From NCBI RefSeq assembly GCF_016892705.1, contig NZ_JAFEMB010000002.1:496001-560000 (forward strand): DNA of 64,000 bases. Reading direction: 5' to 3'. Below, piece after piece: positions 46,980 through 57,610 of the stretch. The position numbers and the translations under genes were made by a program. The stretch's first letter is position 1, and every line of letters starts with the position of its first letter. Source of the stretch: Microvirga pudoricolor. Lineage in GTDB: Bacteria > Pseudomonadota > Alphaproteobacteria > Rhizobiales > Beijerinckiaceae. The notes beneath the pieces were generated by a model. The model was given only the letters and a program-made list of their open reading frames with translations. It was not told the origin of the DNA and did not search any database.

Positions 46980-48226
46980 AATTCCGTCTCCTGCGGCCTT
47001 GTCCCGGCCGCTCTCATCCACACGATGGAGGCCCCGATGGCGGCGGCCCACCAGCCCTGCCACGCCCCGTGTCCCACCATGCCCACGCTCAAGATGGCCA
47101 TGACGAGAGCTAAACTTAAGGCGCGGATTTCGCGGGGCAGCCCGTCGATCCGGCGCATGGCCAGGAGGCCGATCAGGCCGACCAGAAAAGCCCCGACGGC
47201 TCCGAGCTCGACCCAGACCTGGATCGGCGCGTTATGCGGGTGCCCGACGCCGAGCAGGACCCGGTTCTCCTCCGGGACCTTGGCCGTGACGGAGGTCTCG
47301 CGGAGGAGCGGGCTCGCCCCGAACCCGGCGCCGAGGACCGGCTGGACCCGGATCGCCGCGTCGAAGCTGTGCCAGATGTCGACCCGGGCGCGGGAGTGGT
47401 TGCGGGAAAAGCTCTTGTGAACCCCATCCGAGATCAGGGCATCGCTGAGCGGCCCGAAGACGGGCGCCAGGGCCAACATCCCGACGAAGGCGACCCGCAC
47501 GAGAGTAGACGTCAGGCCCGGCGCCACCCAGGCGAGGGCCAGGGTCAGCGTCCCCACGACAAGGCCGAGCACCCCCGCTCCGCTGTCGGAATTGACGATC
47601 GCGAGGCTGACGACGGCGAACAGCGCGAACGCCAGGATCCGGCCCGGCCGCACCCGGCCCGTGAACCAGGCCGCGATGGCAGGCAGGACCACCAGGAGGG
47701 TGAGGCTCGTCCGGTTGAAGATGTAGCTGTCCCCCCGCATGCCGAGCGCCTTGCGCAGGACCAGGTCGGAGCGCAGGTCCATGAGCATGAGGAGCTGGGA
47801 CAGGCAGACCGAAACGACGAGGAGCCAGAAAGCCTGGACGGTGAGGCGCCGGGGCAGCGCGAGGCAGAGCGCGAACGCGAAGGCCACCGGCAGCCAGAAC
47901 TCGCCCACCGCGGCGAGGGACAATTCCCGCACCTCGCTCCAGCTCACCGACAGGAGGCTCCAGGCCAGGAGGGCGCCGACTGCCAGACCGAGCGGTGATC
48001 GCAAAGATGTGTTGGCACGCCGGAGGGTCTCGCCGAGCCTTCCCTCGCTCCACAGGGCCGCCACCGCGAAGGCGGCGCCGAGGCCCAGGAAGAGCGGGCT
48101 CGACCGATGCGCGACCGTCATGCCCACCGGCATGACGCCGAGGATAATCATGGAGGCCCGCCAGAGGGCGTCCGTGACCCTGGCGCCCGCCAGGGGCTTC
48201 GAGGTGGATTCGGAAAGGGTGCTCAC
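46976..48226 (-). CDS. O-antigen ligase/polymerase-family membrane protein
   Basis: A 416-residue protein with about ten or more membrane helices. The large periplasmic loop with the Wzy_C-type signature HPHNAPIQVWVELGAVGA (about residues 325-345) and the preceding arginine-containing segment (HSRARVDIWHSFDAAIRVQP) are typical of WaaL/Wzy-like polysaccharide ligases and polymerases. The specific glycan is unknown. It is directly upstream of gor, overlapping by four bases. Confidence 0.88.
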   Translation of the reverse strand: MSTLSESTSKPLAGARVTDALWRASMIILGVMPVGMTVAHRSSPLFLGLGAAFAVAALWSEGRLGETLRRANTSLRSPLGLAVGALLAWSLLSVSWSEVRELSLAAVGEFWLPVAFAFALCLALPRRLTVQAFWLLVVSVCLSQLLMLMDLRSDLVLRKALGMRGDSYIFNRTSLTLLVVLPAIAAWFTGRVRPGRILAFALFAVVSLAIVNSDSGAGVLGLVVGTLTLALAWVAPGLTSTLVRVAFVGMLALAPVFGPLSDALISDGVHKSFSRNHSRARVDIWHSFDAAIRVQPVLGAGFGASPLLRETSVTAKVPEENRVLLGVGHPHNAPIQVWVELGAVGAFLVGLIGLLAMRRIDGLPREIRALSLALVMAILSVGMVGHGAWQGWWAAAIGASIVWMRAAGTRPQETEL

Positions 48227-48355
48227 GGGAGCGTCTTAAGCGAAGGTCTTACGTCTATAAAGGCCTGGATTGCGGCTCATGAGGTGATGCCCCCTCTACC
48301 GTTTCGCCGCAGATGCGCTAAGAAAGCTCGACCCTTTCCAAGGAGGAAACACAAG

Positions 48356-49324
48356 ATGACCCGGATCACAAAAGGTCTGTGGCGCGGCGCCCTGACGGCG
48401 GCGGCCCTGACGCTGGCCACCTCGGCCATGGCCCAGTCCGACCTGAAGATCATGGCCCCGGCGGCGCCCGGCGGCGGCTGGGACCAGACCGCCCGCTCCA
48501 TGCAGCAGGCTTTCACCCAGTCCGGCCTCGTGAAGAACGTGCAGGTGACCAACGTCCCCGGCGCGGGCGGCTCCATCGGCATCGCCCAATTCGTCAACGG
48601 CGCCAAGGGCGACCCGAACCAGCTCATGGTGATGGGCTACGTGATGGTCGGCGCGCTGCTCACCAACAACTCGCCGGTCACCCTGGCCCAGGTCACCCCC
48701 ATCGCCCGCATCACGGCCGAGTACGAGGCCATCGTGGTTCCGGCGAACTCGCCGATCAAGGACGCCAAGGAGCTGGCCGCGGCCGTGAAGGCCGATCCGG
48801 CCAAGGTCACCTGGGCGGGCGGCTCGGCGGGCGGCGTCGACCACATCGCGGCGGCCCTCTTCGCCAAGGCGGCGGGCGCGGACCCGACCAAGATTAACTA
48901 CATCCCGTTCTCGGGCGGCGGCGAGGCCCTGGCGGCCATCCTCGGCGGCAAGGTCACGGCGGGCATCTCCGGCTACGGAGAGTTCGAGAGCCAGATCAAG
49001 GCCGGCAAGCTGCGCCTGATCGGCATGACGTCTCCCGGCAAGCTGCCGAATGTCGACGGCCCGTCCCTCAAGGACCAGGGCATCGACCTGGAGATCGCCA
49101 ACTGGCGCGCGGTCGTGGCGCCTCCCGGCCTGAGCCCGGAGCAGACCAAGACCCTCACCGAGACCGTCGACAAGCTCGCCAAGACCAAGGAATGGCAGGA
49201 GCTCCTGAAGGCCAAGGGCTGGGACGACGCCTACATGTCCGGCCCGGCCTTCGCGAAGTACCTGTCGGACGAGCAGGCCAAGACCAAGGAAGTCCTGACC
49301 TCGGTCGGTCTCGTGAAGTCCTAG
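48356..49324 (+). CDS. Tripartite tricarboxylate transporter substrate-binding protein (TctC/Bug family)
   Basis: Periplasmic high-affinity receptor, 322 residues, with AGGAGG upstream and a signal peptide cleaved after AMAQ. The family signature is APGGGWDQTARSMQQAF, followed by VPGAGGSIG and a two-lobed binding fold (AGGSAGGVDHIAAALFAKAAG, then FSGGGEALAAILGGKV). It heads a tctC-tctB-tctA cluster, separated from tctB by a strong terminator. The carboxylate bound is not predictable. Confidence 0.93.
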   Translation: MTRITKGLWRGALTAAALTLATSAMAQSDLKIMAPAAPGGGWDQTARSMQQAFTQSGLVKNVQVTNVPGAGGSIGIAQFVNGAKGDPNQLMVMGYVMVGALLTNNSPVTLAQVTPIARITAEYEAIVVPANSPIKDAKELAAAVKADPAKVTWAGGSAGGVDHIAAALFAKAAGADPTKINYIPFSGGGEALAAILGGKVTAGISGYGEFESQIKAGKLRLIGMTSPGKLPNVDGPSLKDQGIDLEIANWRAVVAPPGLSPEQTKTLTETVDKLAKTKEWQELLKAKGWDDAYMSGPAFAKYLSDEQAKTKEVLTSVGLVKS

Positions 49325-49350
49325 TTCGCAAGCACCGGAAACACCACGAA

Positions 49351-49380
49351 AGCGCCGCGGGACACGCGGCGCTTTTTTTA
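49351..49380 (+). terminator. Terminator between tctC and tctB
   Basis: AGCGCCGCG and CGCGGCGCT pair around GGACA and are followed by a seven-T run, about 30 bp after the tctC stop. It should give excess receptor over membrane subunits by partial read-through. Confidence 0.88.
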
Positions 49381-49503
49381 GTGCATGATCCCATCGAACC
49401 GCTCCGCTTCCCCGCCGGAACGTGCGACAAGAGACAAGATGAGGATTGTGCCTGAACGGGTCAGGCGATACGGGTTCGCGGCCCATCAACGGGAAGTATC
49501 TCC

Positions 49504-49977
49504 ATGGAAAGCCCCTCCTCCCGGCGTCCCGACGTCGCCGGCCTCGCCATCGCCTTCATCCTTCTCGCCCTCGCGGGCCTGATCTGGTGGGATCTCTCCC
49601 GGCTGCAGCTGAACGCGGTGTACGGCGTCGGTCCCAAGGCCATGCCCATGGTGGTGGCCGCCGGTCTCGGCATCCTGGCCATCGGCAATGCGATCGCGGC
49701 TTTCCGGGGCGACCTGCCCGAGCGTGAAAGCCTGCAATGGCAGCCCATCATCCTCATCATCGGCGGCCTCGCCGTGATGATGGGCTTCATACATTTCGGG
49801 GTCGGCTTCATCCTGGCCACCACCGTGCTGTTCGCCGCGACGGCGGCGGCCTTCGGGCGCAGGGCCTTCCTGGTCGACCTCGCCATCGGCTTCGTGCTCG
49901 GCCTCATCATCTACGTGGTGTTTTCGAAGCTCCTGGCCCTGTCCCTGCCCATGGGACCGATCGAACGCCTTCTCTGA
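49504..49977 (+). CDS. Tripartite tricarboxylate transporter small membrane subunit TctB
   Basis: A 157-residue protein with four hydrophobic helices (about residues 12-32, 45-62, 78-97 and 115-150), the size and topology of TctB, and located between tctC and tctA. The first helix is followed by [16 protein letters not shown], a conserved TctB segment. Its start overlaps no gene; tctA begins ten bases after the stop, so both are co-translated. Confidence 0.9.
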   Translation: MESPSSRRPDVAGLAIAFILLALAGLIWWDLSRLQLNAVYGVGPKAMPMVVAAGLGILAIGNAIAAFRGDLPERESLQWQPIILIIGGLAVMMGFIHFGVGFILATTVLFAATAAAFGRRAFLVDLAIGFVLGLIIYVVFSKLLALSLPMGPIERLL

Positions 49978-49986
49978 GGATTCCCG

Positions 49987-51486
<1,500 letters not shown>

Positions 51487-51510
51487 GGGGTAAGACCCTG
51501 ACGAAGCGAG

Positions 51511-51539
51511 AAAGCCCGGCGCTATGCTGGGCTTTTTTA
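51511..51539 (+). terminator. Terminator after tctA
   Basis: AAAGCCCGGC and GCTGGGCTTT pair with one G-T wobble around GCTAT and are followed by TTTT, 24 bp after the tctA stop. The stem-loop touches the end of the convergent toxin gene. Confidence 0.82.
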
Positions 51540-51968
51540 TTCCATGCGTTCGATGCGTTTGGTGTCCGCGTTTAGGGCCAAGATACCCTCGATGATCCGC
51601 TCAAACAGGATTGGTGGCAGGAATCCGAAATCGTATTGTCCCGGCCGCCCGCCGGGGATCGGGTAAAGGTCAAAGCCCGGCCAAACGAACCGGTTCAGTT
51701 CGTCTAGCACGACCCAGGAACGATCATGGTCCAAACCCAGATGCCGCTTGACCCGTAAAGGGATTTCAACAGCTCTGCTCGGATCCCTCGGGGCACTGTG
51801 CGTGATGGGCGCTACCGTTACGGATACCTGACCTTGCTCCGTCTTGGCCATCAGCACAATCGCGCAGGGAAGCTTTTTGGACCCGGTTTCCAGGCCCGCT
51901 CGGCTTTCATGACTCCAGAGAAACTCGTAGCAGATAACGAGACCCGGCTCAGGGCTAGGCACTGGCAT
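51537..51968 (-). CDS. PemK/MazF-like toxin candidate
   Basis: A 143-residue protein encoded 13 bp downstream of a Phd-like antitoxin gene. The core (PGLVICYEFLWSHES, LPCAIVLMA, VTVAPITHSAP and DRSWVVLDELNRFVWPG) resembles the PemK/MazF-like family of growth inhibitors that cleave RNA. The similarity is weaker than for canonical MazF, so the activity is inferred from fold-like pattern and context. Its 3' end abuts the tctA terminator. Confidence 0.72.
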   Translation of the reverse strand: MPVPSPEPGLVICYEFLWSHESRAGLETGSKKLPCAIVLMAKTEQGQVSVTVAPITHSAPRDPSRAVEIPLRVKRHLGLDHDRSWVVLDELNRFVWPGFDLYPIPGGRPGQYDFGFLPPILFERIIEGILALNADTKRIERME

Positions 51969-51981
51969 TCAGTCCGCCATC

Positions 51982-52254
51982 TTACTCGTCCATCAGATCG
52001 TTCAGGGACGAATGTCGACGATCCATCGCGGTCTCCCGTAAGCCTCGAACGACATCGTCCGGCAAGTTTTCAACGCGCAGGGACTGCCGCGCCTTTGCGC
52101 GCAAGCTTTCAAGCTCCGCGTAATCGTCGGGGGAGATAAGCACGCCGGTTGTGCGCCCATGACTCGTCACAGCGATCGCCTCGCGGCGGATGTCGTGCTG
52201 GATCTGCGCGAAATTTCTCACGAAATCCGTTGCTCTGACGCTGCGCACCGTCAT
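51982..52254 (-). CDS. Phd/YefM-family antitoxin
   Basis: A 90-residue antitoxin. The N-terminal fold (VRATDFVRNFAQIQHDIRREAIAVTSHGRTTGVLIS) is the Phd/YefM DNA-binding and dimerisation domain. The C-terminal part (about residues 50-90) is charged and helical and would wrap the toxin. It precedes the PemK-like gene in one transcript. A repeated TGTGTAT operator immediately upstream suggests autorepression. Confidence 0.88.
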   Translation of the reverse strand: MTVRSVRATDFVRNFAQIQHDIRREAIAVTSHGRTTGVLISPDDYAELESLRAKARQSLRVENLPDDVVRGLRETAMDRRHSSLNDLMDE

Positions 52255-52263
52255 CTCCTTGAA

Positions 52264-52295
52264 TGTGTATCACGGATTATACACAAAATGTGTAT
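52264..52295. promoter_or_regulatory. Operator of the toxin-antitoxin pair
   Basis: Three half-sites, TGTGTAT (52264), ATACACA (52279) and TGTGTAT (52289), make two overlapping dyads directly upstream of the antitoxin start. This is the usual pattern for antitoxin-mediated autoregulation. Confidence 0.7.
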
Positions 52296-52310
52296 TTTCA
52301 AGAAGGGGCA

Positions 52311-52335
52311 AAAAAGCCCGGCGCAGGGCCGGGCT
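52311..52335 (-). terminator. Terminator of the DUF2059 gene
   Basis: On the minus strand AGCCCGGC and GCCGGGCT form a stem followed by TTTTT, 23 bp after the DUF2059 stop. Confidence 0.82.
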
Positions 52336-52358
52336 CAATTCCGAGGGCTGCCAGGCTC

Positions 52359-52892
52359 TTACTGCAGCTGGTGGCCCTTCTTGGCCATCTCGGCGCGGGC
52401 GCGGATCATGATGTATTCCGAGACGTTCTGGGTCCAGGTCGCCAGCTCCCGGACGATGTCGTCCAGAACCAGCGGCTGCTGCTCCACGAACTTGGCGCCG
52501 GTGGGAGACTTGTAGAACGCCGAGATATCCCTGAGCTCGGACTCGGTGAAACGCTCGGCGAAGATGCGCGCGGCGGTGTTGACCATCTGCTGCTTCTGCA
52601 GCTCGATCTCCGGCCGCAGGGTCTCCACGACCGAGAGCAGGTCCTGCTGGATCTCGGGACGGGTCACGTTCATCTGCTGGAGTTGGCCCAAGAGCGGCTC
52701 GGCCATGGCGTCGAAGGACCGGGTCATGCCCGACCCGATGGCAACCTCGCGGGCCAGGGCCAGCTGGCCCGCGCTCGGCTGCGCGGCCGCGGGAGCCTGG
52801 GCTCCGGGGGCCGGCTGCTGGGCCAGGGCGGGGGCCGCCGCCAGGGTGAGGGCCAGCGAGGCTGCGGCCAGACGGGAGGCGAAACGGATCAT
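52359..52892 (-). CDS. DUF2059 domain-containing secreted protein
   Basis: A 177-residue protein starting at the ATG at 52892, with a signal peptide (RFASRLAAASLALTLAAAPALAQ cleavage near residue 24) and a Pro/Ala linker, then a helical DUF2059 domain (about residues 60-165) containing RIFAERFTESELRDISAFY, the usual family signature. Function is not known; family members are periplasmic in proteobacteria. It lies just downstream of rpiA on the same strand. Confidence 0.88.
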   Translation of the reverse strand: MIRFASRLAAASLALTLAAAPALAQQPAPGAQAPAAAQPSAGQLALAREVAIGSGMTRSFDAMAEPLLGQLQQMNVTRPEIQQDLLSVVETLRPEIELQKQQMVNTAARIFAERFTESELRDISAFYKSPTGAKFVEQQPLVLDDIVRELATWTQNVSEYIMIRARAEMAKKGHQLQ

Positions 52893-52923
52893 AGAAGGGG
52901 CTCCAATCAATCGCTGCTTATGG

Positions 52924-53616
52924 TCAAACCTGACCGAGTTCGACAAGTCCCCCTTCCGTCGCAAGCACGGCGCCGGAGGCGAGACCAAGGAAAAGACCGT
53001 GCTCGACGACGCCCGGAACCCCGTTCAGGGCTACGCCCAGGGCTTCGGGGTCGCCGATTCGGCCCAGATGCGCGTCCAGGATAAGGTGACCGCCATCGGT
53101 GACGAAAGGCTCGCCGCCGGCTTCGCGGAGGCGAAGCTCCTCGGGCAGGCCGAGATCCCGCAGCACGCCCAGGATGGACCGCCGGGTCACCTCGAGGCCG
53201 AACGGAACGACCTCGACCGGCAGGGGAAAACGCCCGAGATGGGTGACATGCTTCGACCCATCGGCGATGACGATCATGCGCCGGCTGGCCGAGGCGACGA
53301 TCTTCTCGCGCAGATGCGCTCCGCCGCCACCCTTGATGAGGCGCAAACCGTCGTCGATCTCGTCCGCCCCATCGACGGTCAGGTCGAGCTCGGGGGTTTC
53401 GTCCAGGGTGGTCAGGGGGATGCCCTCGCGCTCGGCCTGCGCGCGGGTCGCCTCCGAGGTCGGAACGCCGACAAGCGTCATGCCACCCTGGACCAGCCGC
53501 GCGACGGCGGAGACGAAATGCGTGGCGGTCGATCCCGTGCCGAGGCCGAGCCGCATGCCCTCGGTGACGAGGGAGGCGGCCCGTTCGGCGGCGGCGCGCT
53601 TCAAGTCGGTGCTCAA
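52924..53616 (-). CDS. rpiA: Ribose-5-phosphate isomerase A
   Basis: Interconverts ribose 5-phosphate and ribulose 5-phosphate in the pentose phosphate pathway. The 230-residue protein has [14 protein letters not shown], the catalytic DGADEID and [14 protein letters not shown] with the essential lysine. The TTG at 53616 gives the family start (M)[13 protein letters not shown]; the frame is open further upstream but without family similarity. DUF2059 follows 31 bp downstream. Confidence 0.95.
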   Translation of the reverse strand: MSTDLKRAAAERAASLVTEGMRLGLGTGSTATHFVSAVARLVQGGMTLVGVPTSEATRAQAEREGIPLTTLDETPELDLTVDGADEIDDGLRLIKGGGGAHLREKIVASASRRMIVIADGSKHVTHLGRFPLPVEVVPFGLEVTRRSILGVLRDLGLPEELRLREAGGEPFVTDGGHLILDAHLGRIGDPEALGVALNGVPGVVEHGLFLGLASGAVLATEGGLVELGQV

Positions 53617-53717
53617 GGATGGGGTCCTGCGGAGAGCGGGGGTGTGCTTGGCCAGTCCATACCGCATTCCGGGGCGAAGGAAAGCCGCCGGTTGCCACAC
53701 CCGGCGAGCGCGGCCGC

Positions 53718-54167
53718 TCAGGGCCGCTGCGGAGACGCGCCCGTGCCGGACCGGGCGCTCGGCGTCGCGGCCGGCGCCCCGGCCGGGCTGGCCGGGTTGG
53801 GGCTGGTCTGCGGCGTGCACACGACCTTCTCGTCGAACACGTAGCAGATGCTCATGTCGCCGGTGCGGTAATTGACCCGGAAGACACCGCCCTCACGCTC
53901 GTGGCGGGAGGCCACGAGGCCGTATTCGCCCGGAACCTGCGCGCCCGCACCCTCGCCCGCCGCGAAGCACAGGGTGACGCCGATGGTGCCCTCCTGGAGC
54001 CCGTACTGGCAGGAGCTGACCTCTCCGGTGATGCGGTCGATGCGGTAGATGCGGTTCAGGTCGGTCTGCGGAGCCGGCACGAAATCATAGGGCGCGGCGA
54101 GGACCGGCGCGGCGGCTGCGCTCAGGAGAAGGCCGGAAAGGCAGGCCGCGAAAGGGGTCAGCCGCAT
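53718..54167 (-). CDS. Secreted protein of unknown function
   Basis: A 149-residue protein from the ATG at 54167. It has a signal peptide ([20 protein letters not shown]) followed by a mature region with [16 protein letters not shown] and four cysteines arranged as two likely disulfides, then a low-complexity Pro/Ala/Ser tail. The repeated pattern Y-R-I-D-R-I-T-G-E and [11 protein letters not shown] suggests two beta-meander units. I do not recognise the family. It lies upstream of rpiA on the same strand and divergent from gph. Confidence 0.72.
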   Translation of the reverse strand: MRLTPFAACLSGLLLSAAAAPVLAAPYDFVPAPQTDLNRIYRIDRITGEVSSCQYGLQEGTIGVTLCFAAGEGAGAQVPGEYGLVASRHEREGGVFRVNYRTGDMSICYVFDEKVVCTPQTSPNPASPAGAPAATPSARSGTGASPQRP

Positions 54168-54256
54168 ATGTCGCTCCGTCGGACAAATCGAATCACGGGC
54201 GGCACCATACCACCCCGATGCTTGATTCATCCGAGTCTTGTGGTTAGCCAAGTGGC

Positions 54257-54946
54257 ATGGCAGCGCACCTCCCCCCGATCGTCGTCTTCGACCTCGATGG
54301 AACCCTGGCCGATACGGCGGCCGATCTCGTCGGGACCCTCAACGTGATCCTGCGGCGGGAGGGCCTCGCCCCCGTTCCCCTCGAGCAGGCGCGGGACATC
54401 ATCGGCTCCGGCGCCCGGCCACTCATCGAGCGCGGATTCGAGGCGTCCGGCAAGGACCTGACGCCGCAGCGGCTCGAGGAGCTGTACCGGTTCTTCCTGG
54501 CGCATTATCACGACAACATCTGCATCGACACGACGCTGTTCCCGGGCGCCCGCGACGCCCTGGAGGCTCTCGCCGGCGCAGGCTTCCGGCTTGCGGTCTG
54601 CACCAACAAGGTCGAGGCTCACTCCGTGAAGGTCCTAGACGCGCTCGGTGTCGGGCAAATGTTCGCGGCCAATTGCGGACGCGACAGCTTCCCGTACTTC
54701 AAACCCGATCCGCGCCACCTCACCCTCACCATTGAGAAGGCGGGCGGAGACCCGCGCCGAGCCGTGATGGTGGGCGATTCCCGCACCGACATCGTTACCG
54801 CGCAGGCGGCGGGGGTCCCCGTGGTCGCGGTGCCGTTCGGCTACACGGACGTGCCGGTGCGCGACCTCGGGCCCGACCGGTTGATCGAGCATTTCGACGA
54901 GCTCTACGGCGCCGTGCGCGACCTGCTGAAGTCCGAGGCCGCCTGA
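54257..54946 (+). CDS. gph: Phosphoglycolate phosphatase
   Basis: HAD-superfamily phosphatase, 229 residues, that removes 2-phosphoglycolate formed by DNA repair or photorespiratory-type chemistry. Motif I is FDLDGTLADT (nucleophile D), motif II TNK, motif III with KPDPRHL, and motif IV GDSRTD. The cap (about residues 20-85) contains GSGARPLIERGF, typical of Gph. Other HAD activities cannot be excluded. It is divergent from the secreted-protein gene and followed by a tRNA gene in opposite orientation. Confidence 0.9.
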   Translation: MAAHLPPIVVFDLDGTLADTAADLVGTLNVILRREGLAPVPLEQARDIIGSGARPLIERGFEASGKDLTPQRLEELYRFFLAHYHDNICIDTTLFPGARDALEALAGAGFRLAVCTNKVEAHSVKVLDALGVGQMFAANCGRDSFPYFKPDPRHLTLTIEKAGGDPRRAVMVGDSRTDIVTAQAAGVPVVAVPFGYTDVPVRDLGPDRLIEHFDELYGAVRDLLKSEAA

Positions 54947-54984
54947 CCGGCCTCGAAAACACACAAATGTGATGATCGGTGGAA

Positions 54985-55059
54985 TGGTGGGCGCGACAGG
55001 GATTGAACCTGTGACCCTTCGCGTGTGAAGCGAATGCTCTCCCGCTGAGCTACGCGCCC
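54985..55059 (-). tRNA. tRNA-Val (anticodon CAC), CCA encoded
   Basis: The minus strand folds into a complete cloverleaf: acceptor GGGCGCG/CGCGCCC, D-arm GCTCAGCGGGAGAGC, anticodon stem TTCGC/GCGAA with loop TTCACAC (anticodon CAC, reading GUG) and T-arm ACAGG-TTCAATC-CCTGT. The discriminator is A and CCA is encoded. The T-loop reads TTCAATC as expected. Confidence 0.97.
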
Positions 55060-55312
55060 GATGGGGGCCTTCTAAGGGGCTCCTGGCCCGAACGTCAAGA
55101 CAAATGACGGCCTAATCGGCAAAATGACGCCCTCGGGCCACCAAGGCATTGTGGCAGCGTGGCGATAAGGGCCGGTTAACCCCGTGGCGAAAATGCGGCG
55201 GCGAGTCGCTATCCGTTATAGCGATTCCTTTGATATGCCATGGACCTCAAACGTGGCTATTGCGTTTAGCCGTTAAGGTTCTGGTCCAAACATGGGAATT
55301 TTCGAGGCAAAG

Positions 55313-55897
55313 ATGGGACGCACCCGCGCCGCCCTCTACGGGCTTGCCTGCGCTTTCGTCGCGATCGCGACGCCGGCCGCAGCGTTCACCGAGATCGATC
55401 CGCTGACCCGTCAGCCGCTCTATCCCGTCGACCAGGGCTTCCAGGCCCAGGCCTCGCCGGTCCCACGCGAGATCGTGTCCTTCGACGGACGCCATGCTCC
55501 GGGCACCATCATCGTGTCGACGAGCGAGCGCCGCCTGTACTACGTGCTGGGCGACGGCAAGGCGATCCGCTACGGCGTCGGCGTCGGACGGCCGGGCTTC
55601 ACCTGGGGCGGCACGCAGACCGTCACCATGAAGCGCGAATGGCCGGATTGGCGTCCCCCGGCGACCATGCTCAAGCGCCGGCCCGACCTGCCCCGCTACA
55701 TGAAGGGCGGCCCGGAGAACCCCCTCGGGGCCCGCGCGCTCTACCTCGGCTCGTCGATCTACCGGATCCATGGCTCCAACGAGCCCGAAACCATCGGCCA
55801 GGCCGTCTCGTCCGGCTGCATCCGCATGACCAACGAGGACGTCATGGACCTCTACAGCCGCGCCAAGGTGGGCGCCCGGGTGGTGGTGCAGCGGTAA
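55313..55897 (+). CDS. L,D-transpeptidase (YkuD family)
   Basis: Periplasmic enzyme that forms 3-3 peptidoglycan crosslinks or anchors proteins. From the ATG at 55313 (GAGG five bases upstream) it is 194 residues with a signal peptide ending near AAA. The YkuD domain starts at IIVSTSERRLYYV, and the active site is HGSNEPETIGQAVSSGCIRM with the catalytic cysteine and histidine. A start at 55292 would add seven residues but lacks a ribosome-binding site. Confidence 0.93.
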   Translation: MGRTRAALYGLACAFVAIATPAAAFTEIDPLTRQPLYPVDQGFQAQASPVPREIVSFDGRHAPGTIIVSTSERRLYYVLGDGKAIRYGVGVGRPGFTWGGTQTVTMKREWPDWRPPATMLKRRPDLPRYMKGGPENPLGARALYLGSSIYRIHGSNEPETIGQAVSSGCIRMTNEDVMDLYSRAKVGARVVVQR

Positions 55898-55910
55898 GGC
55901 CAACTCTGGA

Positions 55911-55956
55911 AACATCCTTCGAGACGAATGGCTCCGCCATTCCCTCAGGATGAGGT
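55911..55956. repeat. Dispersed palindromic repeat, half copy (copy 5)
   Basis: Only the right half of the element is present: ACATCCTTCGAGACGAATGG followed by CTCCGCCATTCCCTCAGGAT and GAGGTC, between the L,D-transpeptidase stop and a terminator. Confidence 0.8.
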
Positions 55957-55977
55957 CGGGAGACCTGAAATCGCTGA

Positions 55978-56005
55978 AGGGCCGGCCATTGCGGCCGGCC
56001 TTTTT
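55978..56005. terminator. Bidirectional terminator between L,D-transpeptidase and DUF971 genes
   Basis: GGCCGGCC and GGCCGGCC pair around ATTGC with AAG before and TTTTT after, directly at the DUF971 stop. Confidence 0.85.
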
Positions 56006-56376
56006 CATGGCCGCCGCGATTCGCGCGACAGGCCCTTGGCCTCGAGCTCGGCCAGATAGGCCGTCCATCGCTCGGCCTGATTCGCGCCGAGCTCGCGGAG
56101 GTAGCCCCAGCCGTAGATTCCGGTGTCGTGCGTGTCGTCGAAGGTCAGCCTGACGGCGTAGTTGCCCACGGGGTCAACCTTGACGATTCGGACGTCGCGC
56201 TTGCCCGGCACGGTCTTGCGCTCGGCCGGCCCGTGGCCCCGAACCTCCGCCGAAGGGCTGGAGACGCGAAGGTACTCCGCCGGCAGGTCGAAGGATTCGC
56301 CGTTCTCGAAGGTCACGTGCAGGCTGCGCCTGTCGGCCCGCAGGCGCAGTTCCGTCGGCCAAAGATCGTGGGGCAT
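56005..56376 (-). CDS. DUF971 domain-containing protein
   Basis: A 123-residue cytoplasmic protein from the ATG at 56376. The DUF971 (gamma-butyrobetaine hydroxylase N-terminal-like) domain is recognisable from [40 protein letters not shown] and [18 protein letters not shown]. The single-domain form is often linked to Fe-S cluster or molybdenum metabolism; it is divergent from moaA here. Its terminator doubles as that of the L,D-transpeptidase gene. Confidence 0.88.
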   Translation of the reverse strand: MPHDLWPTELRLRADRRSLHVTFENGESFDLPAEYLRVSSPSAEVRGHGPAERKTVPGKRDVRIVKVDPVGNYAVRLTFDDTHDTGIYGWGYLRELGANQAERWTAYLAELEAKGLSRESRRP

Positions 56377-56473
56377 ATCCGGGTCCTGTCCCGCTCTCGG
56401 GCCATGCTGCTGCTTGAAATCCGGCCCGAAAGCAAGATCTATAGGCCAAGCCAGGATAAAGGATCGTCGCAGG

Positions 56474-57508
56474 ATGTGGGGCACAAAGCTCGCGCCAGCT
56501 CAGCCCGAGACCGCAGGCCCGCTCGTCGATCCGTTCGGGCGCGCGATCTCGTATCTGCGCGTGTCGGTCACGGATCGCTGCGACTTCCGCTGCGTCTATT
56601 GCATGTCCGAAGACATGGCGTTCCTGCCCAAGCGCGACCTGCTGACCCTCGAGGAACTGGACCGGCTCTGTTCCTTGTTTGTCGCCCGCGGCGTGCGCAA
56701 GCTTCGCATCACCGGTGGCGAGCCGCTGGTGCGCCGGAACATCATGAGTCTGTTCGAGGGCCTGTCCCGCCACCTGGCGACCGGCGCTCTCGACGAGTTG
56801 ACCGTCACCACCAACGGCTCCCAGCTCGCCCGGCACGCCCGGGACCTCGCCGCCTGCGGGGTCAGGCGAGTGAACGTGTCCCTCGATACGCTCGATCCGG
56901 AGAAGTTCCGCCGCATCACCCGCTGGGGCGACCTGTCCAAGGTGATGGAAGGGCTCGATGCCGCGCAGGCCGCCGGTCTCGGCATCAAGATCAACGCCGT
57001 GGCTCTCAAGGATGTGAACGAGGACGAGATCGAGACGCTCATGACGTGGGCTCATCGGCGCGGGATGGACCTCACGCTGATCGAGGTCATGCCTCTCGGC
57101 GAGATCGAGGCGCGGCGCGTGGATCAATTCCTGCCCCTTTCCGCCGTCCGGGCGAGGCTCGCGGCCCGCTACACCCTCCAGGACCTGCCGGATCGCACGG
57201 GCGGGCCCGCCCGCTACGTGCGCGTCGCCGAGACGGGCGGAAAGCTCGGCTTCATCACGCCGCTGAGCCATAATTTCTGCGAGAGCTGCAACCGGGTCCG
57301 CCTGACCTGCACGGGACAGCTCTTCATGTGCCTGGGCCAGGAGGACATGGCGGATCTGCGCACGCCACTGCGCGAGGGAGACGACCGCCTCCTGTCGCTC
57401 GCCATCGAGAACGCCATCGCCCGCAAGCCCAAGGGCCACGATTTCATCATCGACCGCCGCCAGGCCCGCCCCGCCGTGGGACGCCACATGAGCGTGACAG
57501 GCGGCTGA
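56474..57508 (+). CDS. moaA: GTP 3',8-cyclase MoaA
   Basis: Radical-SAM enzyme that starts molybdenum cofactor synthesis by converting GTP to 3',8-cyclo-7,8-dihydro-GTP. The 344-residue protein has the N-terminal cluster CDFRCVYC (C-x3-C-x2-C), [13 protein letters not shown], and the C-terminal second cluster [18 protein letters not shown]. The C-terminal GG (SVTGG) is intact. The ATG at 56474 follows GGATC. Other moa genes are not in the window; DUF971 is divergent. Confidence 0.96.
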   Translation: MWGTKLAPAQPETAGPLVDPFGRAISYLRVSVTDRCDFRCVYCMSEDMAFLPKRDLLTLEELDRLCSLFVARGVRKLRITGGEPLVRRNIMSLFEGLSRHLATGALDELTVTTNGSQLARHARDLAACGVRRVNVSLDTLDPEKFRRITRWGDLSKVMEGLDAAQAAGLGIKINAVALKDVNEDEIETLMTWAHRRGMDLTLIEVMPLGEIEARRVDQFLPLSAVRARLAARYTLQDLPDRTGGPARYVRVAETGGKLGFITPLSHNFCESCNRVRLTCTGQLFMCLGQEDMADLRTPLREGDDRLLSLAIENAIARKPKGHDFIIDRRQARPAVGRHMSVTGG

Positions 57509-57610
57509 GGGCCGCTCCTGCTCCCAAAGAACAAGCCCGAGGCTTATTCATTCGCGCTTTATATTCCGCCAGTATAAGCGGAACGATAAAGGGGCGCCGT
57601 AGACGTTCGC

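Noticed and set aside
56377-56473. Molybdenum-cofactor riboswitch before moaA
   Set aside because: The gap is only about 100 bp shared with a divergent gene and shows no convincing conserved multi-stem structure by eye.
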